A stretch of DNA of 64,000 nucleotides from Diphasiastrum complanatum (lineage: Eukaryota; Streptophyta; Lycopodiopsida; Lycopodiales; Lycopodiaceae), in NCBI GenBank assembly GCA_029204225.1, contig CM055095.1, positions 51,468,841-51,532,840 on the forward strand, written 5' to 3'. Each line of letters opens with the position of its first letter. Position 1 is the stretch's first letter. Of the stretch, positions 36,219 through 49,699 are shown in pieces. The position numbers were made by a program, and so were the translations under genes. The notes beneath the pieces were generated by a model, which worked only from the letters and a program-made list of their open reading frames with translations, did no database searches and was not told the DNA's origin.

Positions 36219-36350
36219 GGCCTTGCCTTGCAAAGCCAATACTATGTGTTAAGATCGGTCAACGGAGTTTTAAAAAAGGTCAACGTTAAAGAACAAATTG
36301 TGATAAAGGCCTCGATGTTTTGAGTTTAAACCTAGGTTAAAGGCCCAACT
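36219..36350 (+). repeat. Dispersed repeat copy 1 (inverted partner at 58007-58150)
   Basis: From ggccttgc through tgcaaag-caatactatgtg, ggtcaa-ggagtt and aac-ttaaaga it matches the reverse complement of 58150-58075 at roughly 80 percent, with weaker likeness for a further 60 bases. Family unknown. Confidence 0.65.
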
Positions 36351-39082
36351 ACCTCTCATGTAAGTGATCATGCATGCATGAAAACTAGCAAACTACAAAG
36401 AAAAAAAGTTAATTGCATGTACGCTTTGATTTTGCTTTTATTTAAGCGATATGCAATTGATCCATAGCAAGCATGCATCTCATTGACTATCTGCATGACA
36501 ATGCTTGTACATAACAAAATTTGCATGTACAAACCTGTGTGCATGTTAAGCGAAAGCTTCTTGTAATGTACCAATCTTTTTATTAGGCCCGTACTCCCTT
36601 CCAAATTTTTCACAAGTGAGCTCATTGATGGAGATGCATGTATTGACGCTTGTGGATAGTCAAGGTGGCCGTGAGCAACCACTCGGCTTGTCTCCTCAGC
36701 AAAGCATTGACATGTCACTATATGAAAGGCCAAAATATCTGGAGATTGGTGTCGATAGGTTGTGGCTTCTTAGATCCTCCATCTTGCGCTTGGAAGTGTT
36801 GATTGTCTGACAATAGACATGGTGTGTCATGGCATTCTTGATTGAGGGACAGACCAATGAAGAGCTCCTTGAAAGAGTCTTTGGGTTGTGCACATGACGT
36901 TGCAACACCCCACCAGCAAGAAACCCACATGAACATAATGGTAACTTTGTGTGTAAGGATGCAAGAATAAAAATCCTAGAAAGAATCCAATTTTCTTTTG
37001 TTGTTGTAGACCACGAAAAGTACAAGAAGGGTGTTGATCCAGTGTGAAGATTGGCACAAATCAATCATTGAGCCTTGTTTTTGTGGTTTTGGAGGGACAT
37101 AGGCTTATGTCTGTCTCTGCACATGGCATTTTTTCAAGGTTTTCTTCTATACAATCTTCACGTTTTGGCTTGCTTTACTTCACTTCAATGGAAATGCTTG
37201 TGGTCCTCATGTTACTGGCATTCACCTTATATAGCTTTTATCTTTAGAATTTTTTGTTTTTTTCAATTTTCTCTTCTCTTGTTTTCGATTGAATTCTACA
37301 TTTGAAACATCTGTTTTGCTACTTATTAGACTATTTGTAACCATTGGTGGTTATTTTTGGTGTTTTTTGAAGGCAAACTGTTTTATTTACCAAAGTGCTA
37401 AGATTGAAGAGTTATAGGCGACTGGTGTGCCTTGGATAATTCATGAGCATAGTATTTGCAATTTTGAGAAGGGTGGAGCGACAGGAACAAAGTTGTCAGA
37501 GTGAGGAACATTGCATTGGATGGGGGAGAAAAGGATTGAGAAAACGTTTAGATGTGAAGAGCAGAATTTAAGTGAAAAAAGAGTCAGCTCTTTGATTATA
37601 GACACTTATGCTATAACAAAATTCAAAGCGCTTGTGGCCTAAGCATTTGAGATTACTTCAAGAAAATTCAGTCATGACCAAAAGGCAAGCATAAGCATGT
37701 GATAAAAGCCAGCATGAGCTTCAGATATTGGGGAAACCTCGCAGATATGAATCCAATAACTAGTTGACTGGATTCTTTTTTGGAAGGTAATTAGATTGTA
37801 ACATCTTTCTTCATAGAAATGGCTTCTACACTCGGCTGCTCTTCTCAGGGTAATGCTTCATTTATTTTTTATCTTAATATGCAATGTTGGAAAAGTGGAA
37901 GGTCCAAGAATGATTTGTTTCCTCTGTGCAATGTATTGTGCTGATCAAATTTGAACTCGGTATATTTATTAGTTCTACTTGATCCTAACTTTGAAATCGT
38001 AAGGTATAGATGGTTGTTTTTTTTTTTCACAAAAGTAGTATTCATTTGTTGCCTATTATTTTAATTTAAGAACTTTTTGCAGGTTGGATGAGGAGTTGAT
38101 GGATTGAGATGTGAATTCTGAAAGTACTGTACTTTTGGACCATAAATGGATCTACAAAAGATCCACAAAAGTGATGGGATGCTTGCTTAACAATCTATCA
38201 AAAAACTAGACCCAAAAAAATCGATCTAGATTGGCAATTTGACAAACAACAAGCAAGAACAATCATCAAACATTGATCATAAATGGATCCGAGTTCACAC
38301 GTGTGAAATGAGGCCTGTTGTACGGCCTCCAAACAGAGAATGTTAGCGTTTCTTGTTAGCAATCCATCTCTATTGTTAGCCAGACTTGTTTGCTGCTACT
38401 CTATCTTCTCGTTCTCTCTCTCTATGTAGTATAGTGGGAGTGTGCCCCGCCTATCAGTCCTTTTAGCACATTACTCGGCCATGGTCTCGATCCTACCAAT
38501 GGTAATGGATGCTCAACTTCATTATTCGATCTGTCAGGACTGTTCTATCTGGTTCTCTACAATTATGCTTAAGATCTTGAATTCTTGCTTACAATTTGCA
38601 GATTATTTCTAAACTACTTCTACTCTACTGTGGAAAAGGAAACTATTCTACTGCACACAAAGAAACTTTTTTATCCTAACTATATAATCTACAAGGCATA
38701 ACAACCTATAACTACAACAAATGTTAATCCTACAAAGCGCTTACTACAATTATCACTCAAAAATTGTAGTAAAAACTTCTCAAGGAGCCAAGCACAAGGA
38801 AGCATCGGATCTGAGTGCTGAGTGTGATTCGCTTGCAAGCCCTGCACATCTACCTGATTCTAATCACAAAACCAATCCTGAGGAAGAAGAAAACAGCAGA
38901 CACATTCATACACATGTGCCCAAACAAATGCATGAACATGGAGCACAAAATGGAAATGCAAGTAGAAAGCTCTTCAATTAGTATTGCAACAACATTTCAG
39001 TACAATGTTTATGCTTCCTAAACTCGTGGACGAGGCTCCTTCTTATAGCCACGAGCTAGTTAACTCCAATACATAAAGTTTT
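36351..39082. other. Intergenic, nothing firmly recognised
   Basis: Contains only chance open frames. At 38130-38320 there are words shared with copia leaders (tcataaatggatcc, gttcacacgtgtgaaat), similar to 40845-40930, so a retrotransposon leader fragment is likely there, but I cannot bound it. Confidence 0.4.
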
Positions 39083-40036
<954 letters not shown>

Positions 40037-40725
40037 AAGATTATTAAAATATTATCTTCTTATCTCGAGTTTGGGACCATGTCCATGGTTATTTCATGTT
40101 GTACATAAAAGGTATGTGAATTGAGCACATAACCTTCTAGTATAGGTCAGATTTGAGTTAGGTAGATTCAATTTTGATGACATGCAGAAGTTTAGATAGC
40201 ATGCAATGTCATACTGTATGCATGCAACATGCAAAGTGATTTCTATGATCTACACATGTCTAGGCAATTTTATGAGTTGACATGCAGTACATGCAACATC
40301 CATGCTGCAGTTACACATGTGGATCTTTGGTAGGTGAATTGGTTCAGTTAAGTGGACTTTCCATGCAACTCCACTGTAGGAATTCGAGTCTCTCTCAAGT
40401 AGGAAAATCTTGGCATGTTTTTCCATATTTTGAATAATGAGATTTTGGTAATTTGGACTCATTCTCTCTCTACCCGAGTTCTCTTTCATTGATTTTCTCT
40501 CTCTACCCGAGAGCAGCTTGTTTTTCCCATATTGAGCCTTAAAATTATTTTTGACATTCAATTCTCATAGTGAGAAGTTAGATTTTTCAATTAGATGTAT
40601 GCCATTGTGCTCTTGCCATAGATTTTTCAAGTATATTGTTCTCTGATCAATCTTGTGCAATCACAACACCTCAGTAAGATCCTCTAGGGTGTGTGGTGAA
40701 GTTCACACGTGCTAAAAACTTCACA

Positions 40726-40737
40726 TGGTATCAGAGC
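40726..40737 (+). other. Primer-binding site of copia element D
   Basis: Exact tggtatcagagc immediately after the LTR end. Confidence 0.88.
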
Positions 40738-41324
40738 TTCATGCTTTGAAGAGGTGAGGGTGTATACATCAAATTATCAGTGCTTTTGCTTGCAGGAACT
40801 CGAATTTGGGAGAGGGATTCAAACTCGTTGAGAGACAAGCTATCTGTGGATCATAAGTGGATCAAAACAAGCCTGATCTGCTCCAACAAAGCCCTGTATG
40901 GACAGAGAGCTCACACATGTGAAATCAGCCCTCATTAATTGAGTGCTACTTCTCTAGATTTGAGAAAAATTGATGTTCTATAGCTTGTTGCATAGGTATT
41001 GAAGAGTAGAATGTGTTGCTTGTGTTTCTAAATAAATTTGATTTATTTTTAGAAGAGTTTTAGGCAATCAGAGAGTTGAGAGAGTACTCAACTTGTGGGA
41101 TATGCCATAGTGAACACACATCAGTTCTTTTCACCATTTTCATCAATTTTCACTGTCCATCAAGTAGAATTGGATAGAAGTGAGTGTTCTGAGGTCTTAG
41201 ACTTTTCATTTCACACAAATTACTGTGTTTGAGTTGAAAGTAAGTTCCTAGAGAGTTTTTCAGTTCTTTGAAACTCGTGGGAGAGATAGACTTCTTACTT
41301 GCATGTGTATTTTTTTTGGTGATT

Positions 41325-42310
41325 GAAGCAAGAATACTTCTAGATTGCTTAAACTTAGAAAACAAATATTTCTAAGTTATCAGAGAGTAGATGAAAGTGC
41401 TTCATCATATGTCATGAGAGTTAAGGATCTTCATCAAGAGTTAGCTGGTATTGGTGATGCCCTTAAGAACACCGAACTTGTTCAAGTAGTCCTTAATGGA
41501 CTTAGAGATGAGTATGACAATATTGTGTAGACTTATGTTGTCAGGGAGGATCTTCCATCCTTGGAGACAGTAGAAGGTGTTCTCATTGCTGAAGAAAGTA
41601 TGCAAGAGAACAAGATGTTGAGGATCAACAGACTTTCATTGAAAGATGGTGGAGATGACAAAGCACTCTTCATCGGAGACAAGTCAAGAGGCAAGGGCAA
41701 AGGACAACAACACTTCAAGAAGGACAAATCCAAGAAAGGTGGTGAGGATCAGTCCTCACAAGCTGCAACATCCAGTAGCAAGAAGAAGCTGTCAAAGATC
41801 AAGTGTTTTTTATGTGGCAAGAAAGGACACTATGCACCAAACTGTTTCAAGAAGAAGAACCAATCTAAGCAAGCTAATCTTACTAATGTGGATGAGTGTG
41901 AGGGTGTTGAGAGTGAAAGAGAGGATTCATTAATGATGTCTACTTTTTCATCTTTTCCTTTTAAGAATGAAGAAGTCTGGTGGATAGACAGTGGGGCTAG
42001 TTCCCATATGTCTAGTTCTAGGAAGTCTTTCACTAGTCTCATGCCATATCTAGGTGCAAAAAGATCAATCTATACTGCTAATGATGTAGAGTGTAAAATT
42101 GAAGGAGTAGGTAGTATTCCACTGCATGCATCATCATCAAAATCTTTTTGCTTACATGACGTACTTTATGTACCTAGACTAACTATGAATCTCAATTGGG
42201 TAGGACAGTTGTTTGATAGTGGATTGGATGTCAAGTTTCAAGTTGACAAGTGTATAATCTCAAGAGAAAATGAAGTTATTGCTAGAGGATCTAGAATTGG
42301 TAAGTTGTAA
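41325..42310 (+). pseudogene. copia gag-protease of element D, copy 1
   Basis: The Gag part starts inside the core (SRLLKLRKQIFLSYQRVDES) and reads to EYDNIV, where a TAG at 41528-41530 replaces the usual Gln; TYVVREDLPSLETVE continues in frame. Then come the CCHC (CFLCGKKGHYAPNC), and protease WWIDSGASSHMSSSRKSF to VLYVPRLTMNLNWVGQ. The frame ends TAA at 42310. The N-terminal 70 or so residues of Gag are absent. Confidence 0.88.
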
Positions 42311-42811
42311 AAACTAGATTCTAGGGAGAGTGCTAACATTTCAGATATTGCTTATGAGACCAAGATTCTTCATGAGGATCTGTGGCACAAGAGATTGGGT
42401 CATCCCAATTTCAAAGCCATGCAATCTATGGTCAAGGAAGGAAAAGCTGTTGGACTACCAAAGACACTGTCAAAGGAGCTTCTAGCTGAAGAGTAGAATG
42501 TGTTGCTTGTGTTTCTAAATAAATTTGATTTATTTTTAGAAGAGTTTTAGGCAATCAGAGAGTTGAGAGAGTACTCAACTTGTGGGATATGCCATAGTGA
42601 ACACACATCAGTTCTTTTCACCATTTTCATCAATTTTCACTGTCCATCAAGTAGAATTGGATAGAAGTGAGTGTTCTGAGGTCTTAGACTTTTCATTTCA
42701 CACAAATTACTGTGTTTGAGTTGAAAGTAAGTTCCTAGAGAGTTTTTCAGTTCTTTGAAACTCGTGGGAGAGATAGACTTCTTACTTGCATGTGTATTTT
42801 TTTTGGTGATT

Positions 42812-43797
42812 GAAGCAAGAATACTTCTAGATTGCTTAAACTTAGAAAACAAATATTTCTAAGTTATCAGAGAGTAGATGAAAGTGCTTCATCATATGTC
42901 ATGAGAGTTAAGGATCTTCATCAAGAGTTAGCTGGTATTGGTGATGCCCTTAAGAACACCGAACTTGTTCAAGTAGTCCTTAATGGACTTAGAGATGAGT
43001 ATGACAATATTGTGTAGACTTATGTTGTCAGGGAGGATCTTCCATCCTTGGAGACAGTAGAAGGTGTTCTCATTGCTGAAGAAAGTATGCAAGAGAACAA
43101 GATGTTGAGGATCAACAGACTTTCATTGAAAGATGGTGGAGATGACAAAGCACTCTTCATCAGAGACAAGTCAAGAGGCAAGGGCAAAGGACAACAACAC
43201 TTCAAGAAGGACAAATCCAAGAAAGGTGGTGAGGATCAGTCCTCACAAGCTGCAACATCCAGTAGCAAGAAGAAGCTGTCAAAGATCAAGTGTTTTTTAT
43301 GTGGCAAGAAAGGACACTATGCACCAAACTGTTTCAAGAAGAAGAACCAATCTAAGCAAGCTAATCTTACTAATGTGGATGAGTGTGAGGGTGTTGAGAG
43401 TGAAAGAGAGGATTCATTAATGATGTCTACTTTTTCATCTTTTCCTTTTAAGAATGAAGAAGTCTGGTGGATAGACAGTGGGGCTAGTTCCCATATGTCT
43501 AGTTCTAGGAAGTCTTTCACTAGTCTCATGCCATATCTAGGTGCAAAAAGATCAATCTATACTGCTAATGATGTAGAGTGTAAAATTGAAGGAGTAGGTA
43601 GTATTCCACTGCATGCATCATCATCAAAATCTTTTTGCTTACATGACGTACTTTATGTACCTAGACTAACTATGAATCTCAATTGGGTAGGACAGTTGTT
43701 TGATAGTGGATTGGATGTCAAGTTTCAAGTTGACAAGTGTATAATCTCAAGAGAAAATGAAGTTATTGCTAGAGGATCTAGAATTGGTAAGTTGTAA
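42812..43797 (+). pseudogene. copia gag-protease of element D, copy 2
   Basis: Same features as copy 1, including the TAG (43015-43017), so the nonsense mutation predates the duplication. The only change seen is FIRDKSRG for FIGDKSRG. Confidence 0.88.
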
Positions 43798-43837
43798 AAA
43801 CTAGATTCTAGGGAGAGTGCTAACATTTCAGATATTG

Positions 43838-44751
43838 CTTATGAGACCAAGATTCTTCATGAGGATCTGTGGCACAAGAGATTGGGTCATCCCAATTTCA
43901 AAGCCATGCAATCTATGGTCAAGGAAGGAAAAGCTGTTGGACTACCAAAGACACTGTCAAAGGAGCTTCTAGCTTGTAAAGCTTGTGTGTTGGCAAAATC
44001 ACACAGAAGGCCTTTTCCTAGATCAAGCATAAAAACAAGGCAACCATTTAAACTAGTGCACTCTGATGTTCATTTCTCATCAACTAAGAGCAAAGGAGGA
44101 GCAAATTGCTTTCTTTCCTTTGTAGATGATTATACAAGATATTCTTGGACCTATATGTTGTCTTCAAAAGCCATGGTCTATGACTCTTTTCTTACTTTCA
44201 AAGCTTATGTAGAAAAGCAGTTTTCTTTCAAGTTGAAAGCTTTGAGAAGTGATAGTGGAGGAGAATACACTTCCAATAAGTTTAAAGACTTTTGTGAGAG
44301 AGAGGACATTCAAAGAGAGTTTTCTTGTTCATATACTCCTCAACAAAATGGAGTTGCTGAGAGAAAAAATAGAACTTTGTGTGAATGTACAAAAGCCATT
44401 AGGCTAGAAGCTTCTCTGCCTAAAGAATTTTGGGGAGAGGCAGTTGCATGTGCAAACTATCTTTGTAATAGGCTTCCTAATCTTGCAATAGGAGGAAAAA
44501 CACCATTTGAGATGTTGTATAAGAAAAAGCCTAAGATAGATCATGTTAGGATTTTTGGCTGTGTATGCTTTGTGCATGTGCCTCTAGAAACTAGGAAGAA
44601 GGAAGATCCTAGTGCAGTTAAAGGAATTTTTGTAGGATATGCATCCACTAAAAAATCATACAAAGTATATCTTCCTTCTACTAACAAGAATTTTGTTAGT
44701 AGAGATGTGATCTTCCATGAAGATCAGAAGTTTAACTTGGATGATGCATAG
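43838..44751 (+). pseudogene. copia integrase of element D
   Basis: It reads HKRLGHPNFKAMQSMVKEGK, CKACVLAKSHRRPF, then VHSDVHF, FVDDYTRYSWTYML, LRSDSGGEYTSNKFKDF and [15 protein letters not shown], keeping the D, D and E catalytic positions, then GKTPFEMLYKKKPK and FVGYASTKKSYKVY. It stops with TAG just after the integrase C-terminal part; the RT that should follow is missing. The domain itself looks intact, about 290 residues. Confidence 0.9.
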
Positions 44752-44759
44752 ATCAAGGA

Positions 44760-45150
44760 GTCAAGCTCACATGAATCTTGATGCAGGAGGAACAACAATT
44801 GAAAACGGTGAAAGCTCATCGACAAAATATTGATGATCAGGCACTTGTGACATGCCAAAAGCAAGGCAAGGGCAAGGGCGGGAAAATGTTTAAACAACAA
44901 TTTTTCAAAATTCAAGAGGAAGAGGGAAAATCCAGCAAGACTAATAAGAAAGGTAAGTGCAATTTTGTCGATGAAGGTGAAGTCAAAGACTCTAGCATCT
45001 TCATATCAGTATTGTCATCAAACCATGAAGATCAAGCTTGGTGGATTGACTCGGGTCCCACTAGGCACATGACGGGCAACAAAGACTGGTTTAGTATCTT
45101 GAAGGAGCTACAATGGAACATCAATTTCAAGGGTTGTACAACTGTGGTGT
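44760..45150 (+). mobile_element. Ty1/copia gag-protease fragment, element E
   Basis: A different copia family joined to the end of element D: a Lys-rich Gag tail and a protease motif WWIDSGPTRHMTGNKDWF, where DSGAS is replaced by DSGPT. It runs directly into an AT/AG microsatellite. Confidence 0.75.
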
Positions 45151-45151
45151 C

Positions 45152-45154
<3 letters not shown>

Positions 45155-45226
<72 letters not shown>
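45155..45226. repeat. (AT)n(AG)n compound microsatellite
   Basis: About 18 AT units followed without gap by about 17 AG units. Confidence 0.95.
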
Positions 45227-45228
<2 letters not shown>

Positions 45229-45684
45229 AAATAAGTAGACCAAAGATTGAAAGATTTAAGACACCAAGGACAATCGAAAGGACAAAAGAGAGGTGTGTGA
45301 ATAAATGGTACAGATGGTTGTTATCTTAGGATACCGATGGAAGAAAAGATAGATGCGTGAAAGATATGAAATAGGATGAAGGTTGAGCTGATGGAGATGG
45401 AGATGAAAACACGGATGGAGACGATATAAATTTTTTTTTTCAACAAGGCTAGGAATTAACTCTCGTCCTCCTCACAATAGTTCGATGGAACTCCTTTGAG
45501 TCCTGCGAGGGTTATTTTGAGCCAATCGTCAAAAATTGAAGATTTTTGCTAAAATCGAGCACTTTTTAGGACTGTTTCTCTAAGATCTCAAGATCCAAAA
45601 GTTACTTCCCAAATAAACTCAAAAAGACATGAAAAAAGTGCATTTTTTGGTGTTTTTTTGGTAAAATTTTGAGATTTTCTGGGA

Positions 45685-46100
45685 ACTAACCTTTGCAGGC
45701 TCTTCTGTGCCACTATCTCAATGAGATGGAGCTGCAAAATTCTCTGCAAAGGTTACTTACCACATGAACTGAAAATTTTGTCGTCTGAGAGGGTTATGTC
45801 GTCTTTTTTGACCTGGGAAACCTTCGCAGAGGGACTTTTTCTAGAAACTAACTTTTGCAGACTCATCCGTGTCACTATCTCAATGAGATGGAGCTGTAAA
45901 ATTCTCTGCGAAGGTTACTCACCACAAGAATTGGAAATTTTGCTGTCTGAGAAGGTTTAGCCTTCATTTTTTGTCTTCTTTTTTTTTATCTTGGGGAGCT
46001 TTGTAGGGGCATTTTTTTGGGATCTAACGTTCGTAGACTTCTCTGTGTCCTTGTCTTAGTGAGATGGAACTTCAGAGAGCTCTACGAAGGTTAGTTTTGA
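45685..46100. repeat. Three imperfect tandem repeats of 160-175 bp
   Basis: Units start at 45685, 45846 and 46023 with a variant of aactaacctttgcagactc and share cactatctcaatgagatgga and ctctgcaaaggtta. Just downstream are a TATA-like ctatatatag (46172) and aataaaa (46218), so this may be the U3/R part of an LTR. Confidence 0.65.
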
Positions 46101-46259
46101 TTTTTGAATTTTTTTTTGTTTTTACAAGGGATTTTTGGCCAATAGAATTTGAGGCCAAAGCCCTAAAATCCACTATATATAGTGGTACTTTGTGAGTCAT
46201 TTTACATGTTCATTTCAATAAAACAGGTTGAACCTCTATCGAATTGAAATTGGATGTCC

Positions 46260-47635
46260 TTGCTATTCTTCCTTGCTCTATCTCTCATGTTTTATTTGAA
46301 TTTTGATATTGTTGGATTTGCTAATTGTTGGGATTGTTACTTTTTATACTTTTTTTGAGAGAAGGAAGAGAGAGATAAAAGTAAGTTTGATCTTTGGTTG
46401 AGTAGTGTAAAAGGATCATAGTGTTAATTGTTAGTGTTAATGTATTGTAGTGTTAATTGTGGAATCATAAACATGTGTATGAATTTGAACTATGCTATCG
46501 CTCTCATGGGAATGAATCTCTGCATAACACGTTAATCTTCTTCATCCTTTGATGTTTGAATGTGCTTGGATCTAGGGTTGAAGGAGGATAGGAAATACCT
46601 GCTACAACCATAAAAAATTATTAAGATGATGATGTTGAAATAACATCAATTTCTTGCTTCTAGAAATTTGTGTGCTTTTCAATAGGGGCTTGTTTTTTTA
46701 ATTTTGAATGGCTTTCTAAGTTTAGAATAGGGTGGCCAACAAGTACTCATCTACATTTTGATAGGTAGAAGTGTTTGCAAGTTAAAAAGTAGGTTGAAAT
46801 TATTAGTGCTTCGTGTAAATGAAGGTCGGAGTTTTTCTTTTGAAGTAGGGAAGTGAAAGCTTGGCTATTTTGTGGGCTGTCATGAAAATGTGGGCCAAGC
46901 AAATAGGTGCCCAACTTCAACTTTCAGAAGTTCTTTTAAAGTTTTGTTTGTGCCTAAATTCAAGTTGCCAAATATAGAGGAAGTTTTGGAAGGTTGCACA
47001 CTATGAAGTAGTGAAGGGTGTAAGCAACCCATCATAAGCTAAAACTACATTTCATTTTGGTTTTCAGGTTTTTTCACAGAACTTTAGTGACCTTCAATGG
47101 TTCTCTAGTCTATTCTTATGTTGGATTAAGAAAGATAGACTAAAAAAATTCTACTATATGTGAAGGGAAGCTTTTTACATAGAAGGTGGATATGATTTTA
47201 TAAAGGGTCTGTGAATTCTTTCTCTTCTCAACTTTTGGATTTAAAGAAGAAAGAGTATGAATTGCTCTTATCTTTTAAAGCAAATGTTAGTTCTCCTTCT
47301 ACATTGCTAGAAACATAGATGAAACCATTTTGAATTTTGGTTCTTGTAAATGGAAATTTGCCAACAAATTTAACAATGGTTCATTATGAGTGTTGTGATG
47401 AAAACCAAAAGAGGCACACAACATGTAAACGATAACTTGGATAAGTTATAGGTCATTTTCATGTGATTGAATTCAAAACTTTTTTTTGTTGGGATTGAGC
47501 TTATAAGTAGTAAGCTTGGAATGAGCTTGTGAAAAGAACATGCACTAGCTTACACTAAAGCATTCATAAGCTTATTGTCTTATTCTAATCTTAGTTTTCT
47601 TTGTTGTTGCTTTGAATACTAGAATCACAATCAAG
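46260..47635. other. No gene recognised; possible gypsy leader
   Basis: Lies between the putative LTR features near 46170-46230 and the gypsy gag at 47640. No PBS of the usual kind was found, so the link between them is a guess. Confidence 0.35.
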
Positions 47636-47639
47636 ACAC

Positions 47640-48560
47640 TCCCATGGATCAATCAACCTCTAATCGTACCTTTGACTTGTATAAACCTGATAGTGTGGCA
47701 CAAGCCCTACAACTCCTCTACCAACAAACTCAAGAGACAAACTAACAACTATATGAAACTAATGTAAATTACCAAGCTCTTGATTCTAAGTTGGCCAATT
47801 GACGAAAGCATGTAGTACCTCCTCCCATTGAAGTATATTAAGGGGAAAACAAAGAGAGGAGTCTACAAGTACTAAATTCATGGCTTAATATCTGGAATAA
47901 GTATTTCGCCGTGAATCTTTTATTCAAAAGTGAAAAACTCTCCACCGCTACTATGTTTTTGGATGGAAAAGCTTTAATATGGTGGGAGAACTTAGTAGCC
48001 AAAGGAAGACAAACCATTAACATGGGAGGCGGTTTGCTTAGCATTCAAGAAATACTTTCTTCCTTTGTTAGATGATTATTAACATTTTAAAAAAAGTTTG
48101 GGATGGACTATGACAAACGGCCTTGGGCAGTTTGTTCAAGACTTCTGTGAGTATCTTAATCCTCTTTATAGTGAAATACTTCCAAAGATATAGATGGTCA
48201 TGTTCATTGATGGTTTACCCAAGGACTATCATAGTGGATGTTTGAAGGAATCATCTCAACACCTTAGAAGATGCTATTAGGGTTGCAAAGTTTTGTGATG
48301 ATTCTCCTAAGCTGCATAAGAGTCATCACCCTAATGAGCAAAAAAAGAATTTCAATTTAAAAGGAAGGATAAGGAAGTTACCAATGAGACATCTTCCAAT
48401 CCTAATTCTAAGAAACCCAAACACAACCTAATAAACATCAAGTTGGTAAGAAGGACCTAGCAAAAGCTCGGAAGAAGAATTTTTGTTTCAAGTGCAATGG
48501 AGATGGTCACTATAATGATCTCCAAGTCGAGATCTTCTCAGATCATGTTACATGCAACTA
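47640..48560 (+). pseudogene. Ty3/gypsy gag relic
   Basis: Plus-strand frames with stops give a retrotransposon Gag: LNSWLNIWNKYFAVNLLF, KLSTATMFLDGKALIWWENL, then further on FCFKCNGDGHYNDLQ, a zinc knuckle with a lost final Cys. Order and spacing fit gypsy Gag. Frameshifts at several points. Confidence 0.72.
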
Positions 48561-48899
48561 GAAGGACACCTGTGGAGCAAAACCACCCAACCAAAAAAAT
48601 ACCCTAACCACTTCACCCCCAAGCCAAGGTGAATGAATACAAGAGATGAGGGGATCCTGGCATTTGAAATTAGAAAAGACAATGAAGAGATGAGCAAGTT
48701 CCATATACTCTCCAAGAACTAGAGAATATTCCCTCTAGGACCCCTCCATTCCTATCAAAAGCAATTGACCTCCTATTCTTGCACAAAAGTTGTCAAACAC
48801 CACGCAAAAGCTCCATAGGTCCAATTGAAGTACCTAGGCCCTCGTAAGATTATTAATTACATTACACCAAGCCTAAAATAATGTGGCATAACTAACAAT

Positions 48900-49115
48900 C
48901 TTATACACTGGAGTACCAGCTATCCATGTTAGGAATTATTCCGAATCCCACATATTGGACTAGGACGTAATATTATTTTCCCCCTGAACTACTTCTGTCC
49001 TCGGAAGTAGAAACTAGGAAAGTTCTTCTTTATGCTTTCAACCCTTTTTCATGAATCATCATCCTCAGTCCGACCCTTCCCCGAATCAAACACTCAGAGA
49101 TAGAATGATTTCTCA
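48900..49115 (-). mobile_element. Ty3/gypsy 3' end fragment
   Basis: The reverse complement aligns with 30330-30500: ctctgagtg...gggtcgg...tgaggatgatgattc, gaaagcataaagaagaac, tccgaggacagaa, a purine tract and the LTR start (tattacgtcc for tgttacgtcc). A second, more decayed copy of that gypsy family. Confidence 0.55.
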
Positions 49116-49699
49116 ATTGTTTATCTCTAGTTCTGAGCACTCTTTCAGGTTACAAAGATACACTAAGCGATAAATTCTCCAAGTGGGTAAGATCATCATC
49201 AGATCCAACTACACCACCTTCATGTAAACTTAATTTCAATCAGTTGACTTACTTTGAAGATCAAGTTTGTAAGCTAAAGAACCACTTTTCTTATAATCCG
49301 AAGTGGTCCACAATATTTGGTATGCACACAATAGATTTTGTGCATCACTAAGTCTAAAGATCAAGGAATTCATGGATCTGGACTGTGGGGGAGGGGTTGG
49401 ATTTATCTCTCTCTCTCTCTCCCTAATGCAATAGTTAATTTAGATTTATTCATGTTGTTACATATTTACTCACATTATTGCACAGTTTACAAAAATACAC
49501 GAGAATTGCAAATTGTATCTAGTCACCATAAGACTGAATGTTCGATTCAAACAACTATCGAATGTAACATTTGAACCTTTGTCAATCTCAACTCAAACTA
49601 ATTTGACTCCAGTTTGAATCGACAATTGTCAACTGTCTAATTATCTTAATACCACTCTTAATAAATATAGTTACTTGCTTAAACTAGTTTTAGCAATAT

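Larger units (their letters stand above)
35785..36350 (-). promoter_or_regulatory. UBA3 5' region with GA run
   Basis: The probable promoter and 5' UTR of UBA3. A pure CT run on the plus strand (GA on the gene strand) of about 53 bases sits 175 bases upstream of the ATG; such runs near plant start sites bind GAGA-type (BPC) factors in known cases. No TATA box is obvious. A repeat shared with the FYVE gene upstream region covers 36219-36350. Confidence 0.45.
41001..43974 (+). repeat. Direct tandem duplication of 1,487 bp in element D
   Basis: Copy 1 is 41001-42487, copy 2 is 42488-43974. By reading both I find one difference: ggagacaag in copy 1 versus agagacaag in copy 2 (Gly to Arg in the frame). 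The unit begins in the leader (gaagagtagaatgtg) and ends within the integrase zinc region (ggagcttctagct). One base (t) of microhomology at the junction. Confidence 0.95.
40040..44751 (+). mobile_element. Ty1/copia retrotransposon, element D, with internal tandem duplication
   Basis: Plus strand. The LTR end is at 40725 (aaacttcaca) followed at once by the PBS tggtatcagagc at 40726-40737. A leader, a partial gag, CCHC, protease and integrase follow; RT, RNase H and the 3' LTR are absent. A 1,487-bp block (41001-42487) is repeated at 42488-43974. The left LTR boundary is not clear (somewhere after 40036). The Gag N-terminus is missing in both copies, so the element was defective before the duplication. 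Confidence 0.85.

Noticed and set aside
41150-42852. Identical 71-residue antisense frames
   Set aside because: Antisense shadows in the leader of copia element D duplicated with it.
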